Assembly: GCA_020697375.1 (NCBI GenBank)
Contig: JAJFBJ010000158.1
Location: 1-6,711, forward strand
DNA: 6,711 nt
Reading direction: 5' to 3'
From: Nitrospira sp.
GTDB lineage: Bacteria; Nitrospirota; Nitrospiria; Nitrospirales; Nitrospiraceae
The translations under genes were made by a program, and so were the position numbers. This document shows positions 6,219-6,711 of this stretch, piece after piece (the stretch's first letter is position 1; every line of letters starts with the position of its first letter). The notes under the pieces are model-generated. The model worked only from the letters and a program-made list of their open reading frames with translations. It was not told where the DNA came from and did no database searches.

Positions 6219-6711
6219 AGAACGCCTGCACGATCAAACATTTCAAATAACGTGTTTCCGGCATCCCGGCCAGCACCGGATGGTCGGGCCCTTGCCCGCG
6301 CTGTTCGAGCAGACGAATCTGCCGGCGCGCATCCCGTGCCGCAGCCTGCAGCATCATCCAGAAGTCCTCGTCATTGATGGGCTGCGAACAGGAACAGGTG
6401 ACCAACACCCCGCCGGGATTCAACAGGCGGAGGCCGCGAAGATTCACTTCTTTATAACCGGCTAGCGCATGCGGCACCGCTTTTGCTGCGCGCAAAGGCA
6501 GGCGGATCGAGAATGACCAGGTCATACCGGTGATGACTCCGCTCCAATACTCGCAATTCTTCAAAGGCATCGGCTTGACGATAATGGCAACGGGAAGCGA
6601 CCTCATTCTTCACGGCATGGGCCTGGGCCAAAGCCACCGCCGCCGCGCTGACGTCCAGGCCTTCGACGGATCGGGCCCCGGCCAGTGCCGCTTGTACACC
6701 GAAGGCGCCGG
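6217..6711 (-). pseudogene. RlmI-like class I SAM-dependent rRNA methyltransferase, 5' partial and frameshifted
   Basis: Only the C-terminal methyltransferase domain is in the window; the start lies beyond the right edge. Two frames must be joined. The first enters at 6709 and reads GAFGVQAALAGARSVEGLDV (SAM-binding motif I and the next strand), then SAAAVALAQAHAVKNE, and then YDLVILDPPAFARSK (catalytic-type motif IV, DPPAFA). It then runs out of homology and stops at TAA 6454-6452. The second continues from about 6484 with AVPHALAGYKEVNLRGLRLL, NPGGVLVTCSCS, and PETRYLKCLIVQAF to the TGA at 6219-6217. Both halves align to consecutive parts of the same family, whose E. coli member RlmI methylates C1962 of 23S rRNA. 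The break falls at an A-run read as four bases (6481-6484). Family spacing between DPPAFA and GYK suggests six were expected. It may be a true inactivating mutation or a sequencing error. Assignment to RlmI rather than a related RlmI/K-type enzyme is not certain. Confidence 0.82.

Noticed and set aside
6452..6500. Programmed ribosomal frameshifting in the RlmI-like gene
   Set aside because: The shift needed is +1 or -2, no classic slippery heptamer or downstream pseudoknot was evident, and this family is not known to use recoding; an indel is simpler.

Overview
This 6.7 kb window looks like ordinary chromosomal DNA from a moderately GC-rich Gram-negative bacterium. The style of the RadA, the OPT transporter and the small lipoprotein, and the mix of housekeeping and hypothetical genes, suggest a Nitrospira-like organism (Nitrospirota). 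That assignment is recognition, not proof. No IS element, CRISPR array, tRNA, rRNA, phage module or defence system was found.

Layout in + coordinates: (1) 1-3548 is a minus-strand block. In transcription order it runs: a small charged coiled-coil protein (3548-3207), a strong terminator-like hairpin (3160-3196), a TrmH/SpoU-family RNA 2'-O-methyltransferase (from about 3134 to 2316), a 149-bp gap, the DNA repair ATPase RadA (2166-805), and a predicted LolA-like lipoprotein that starts inside the last codons of radA (821) and runs off the left edge. (2) 3549-3702 is a divergent intergenic region holding candidate promoters in both directions, a short direct repeat, a small palindrome and a possible leader ORF. 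(3) 3703-4194 is a plus-strand XRE-type HTH regulator. (4) 4230-6711 is a second minus-strand block, convergent with the regulator: an RlmI-like rRNA methyltransferase that enters from the right edge and carries a frameshift at a short A-run, then an OPT-family transporter whose Shine-Dalgarno overlaps the methyltransferase stop codon.

Functionally the window combines RNA modification (two unrelated methyltransferases), recombinational repair (RadA), envelope biology (lipoprotein) and membrane transport (OPT). I see no single pathway linking them. The items most worth checking are the frameshift in the RlmI-like gene, the lipoprotein frame that is easily missed because it is open to the window edge, the hairpin that rules out the longest start of the TrmH-family gene, and the regulator's unusual upstream region (no Shine-Dalgarno, and an ATGA overlap with a 21-codon ORF). 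I did not find convincing evidence of a new biological system.
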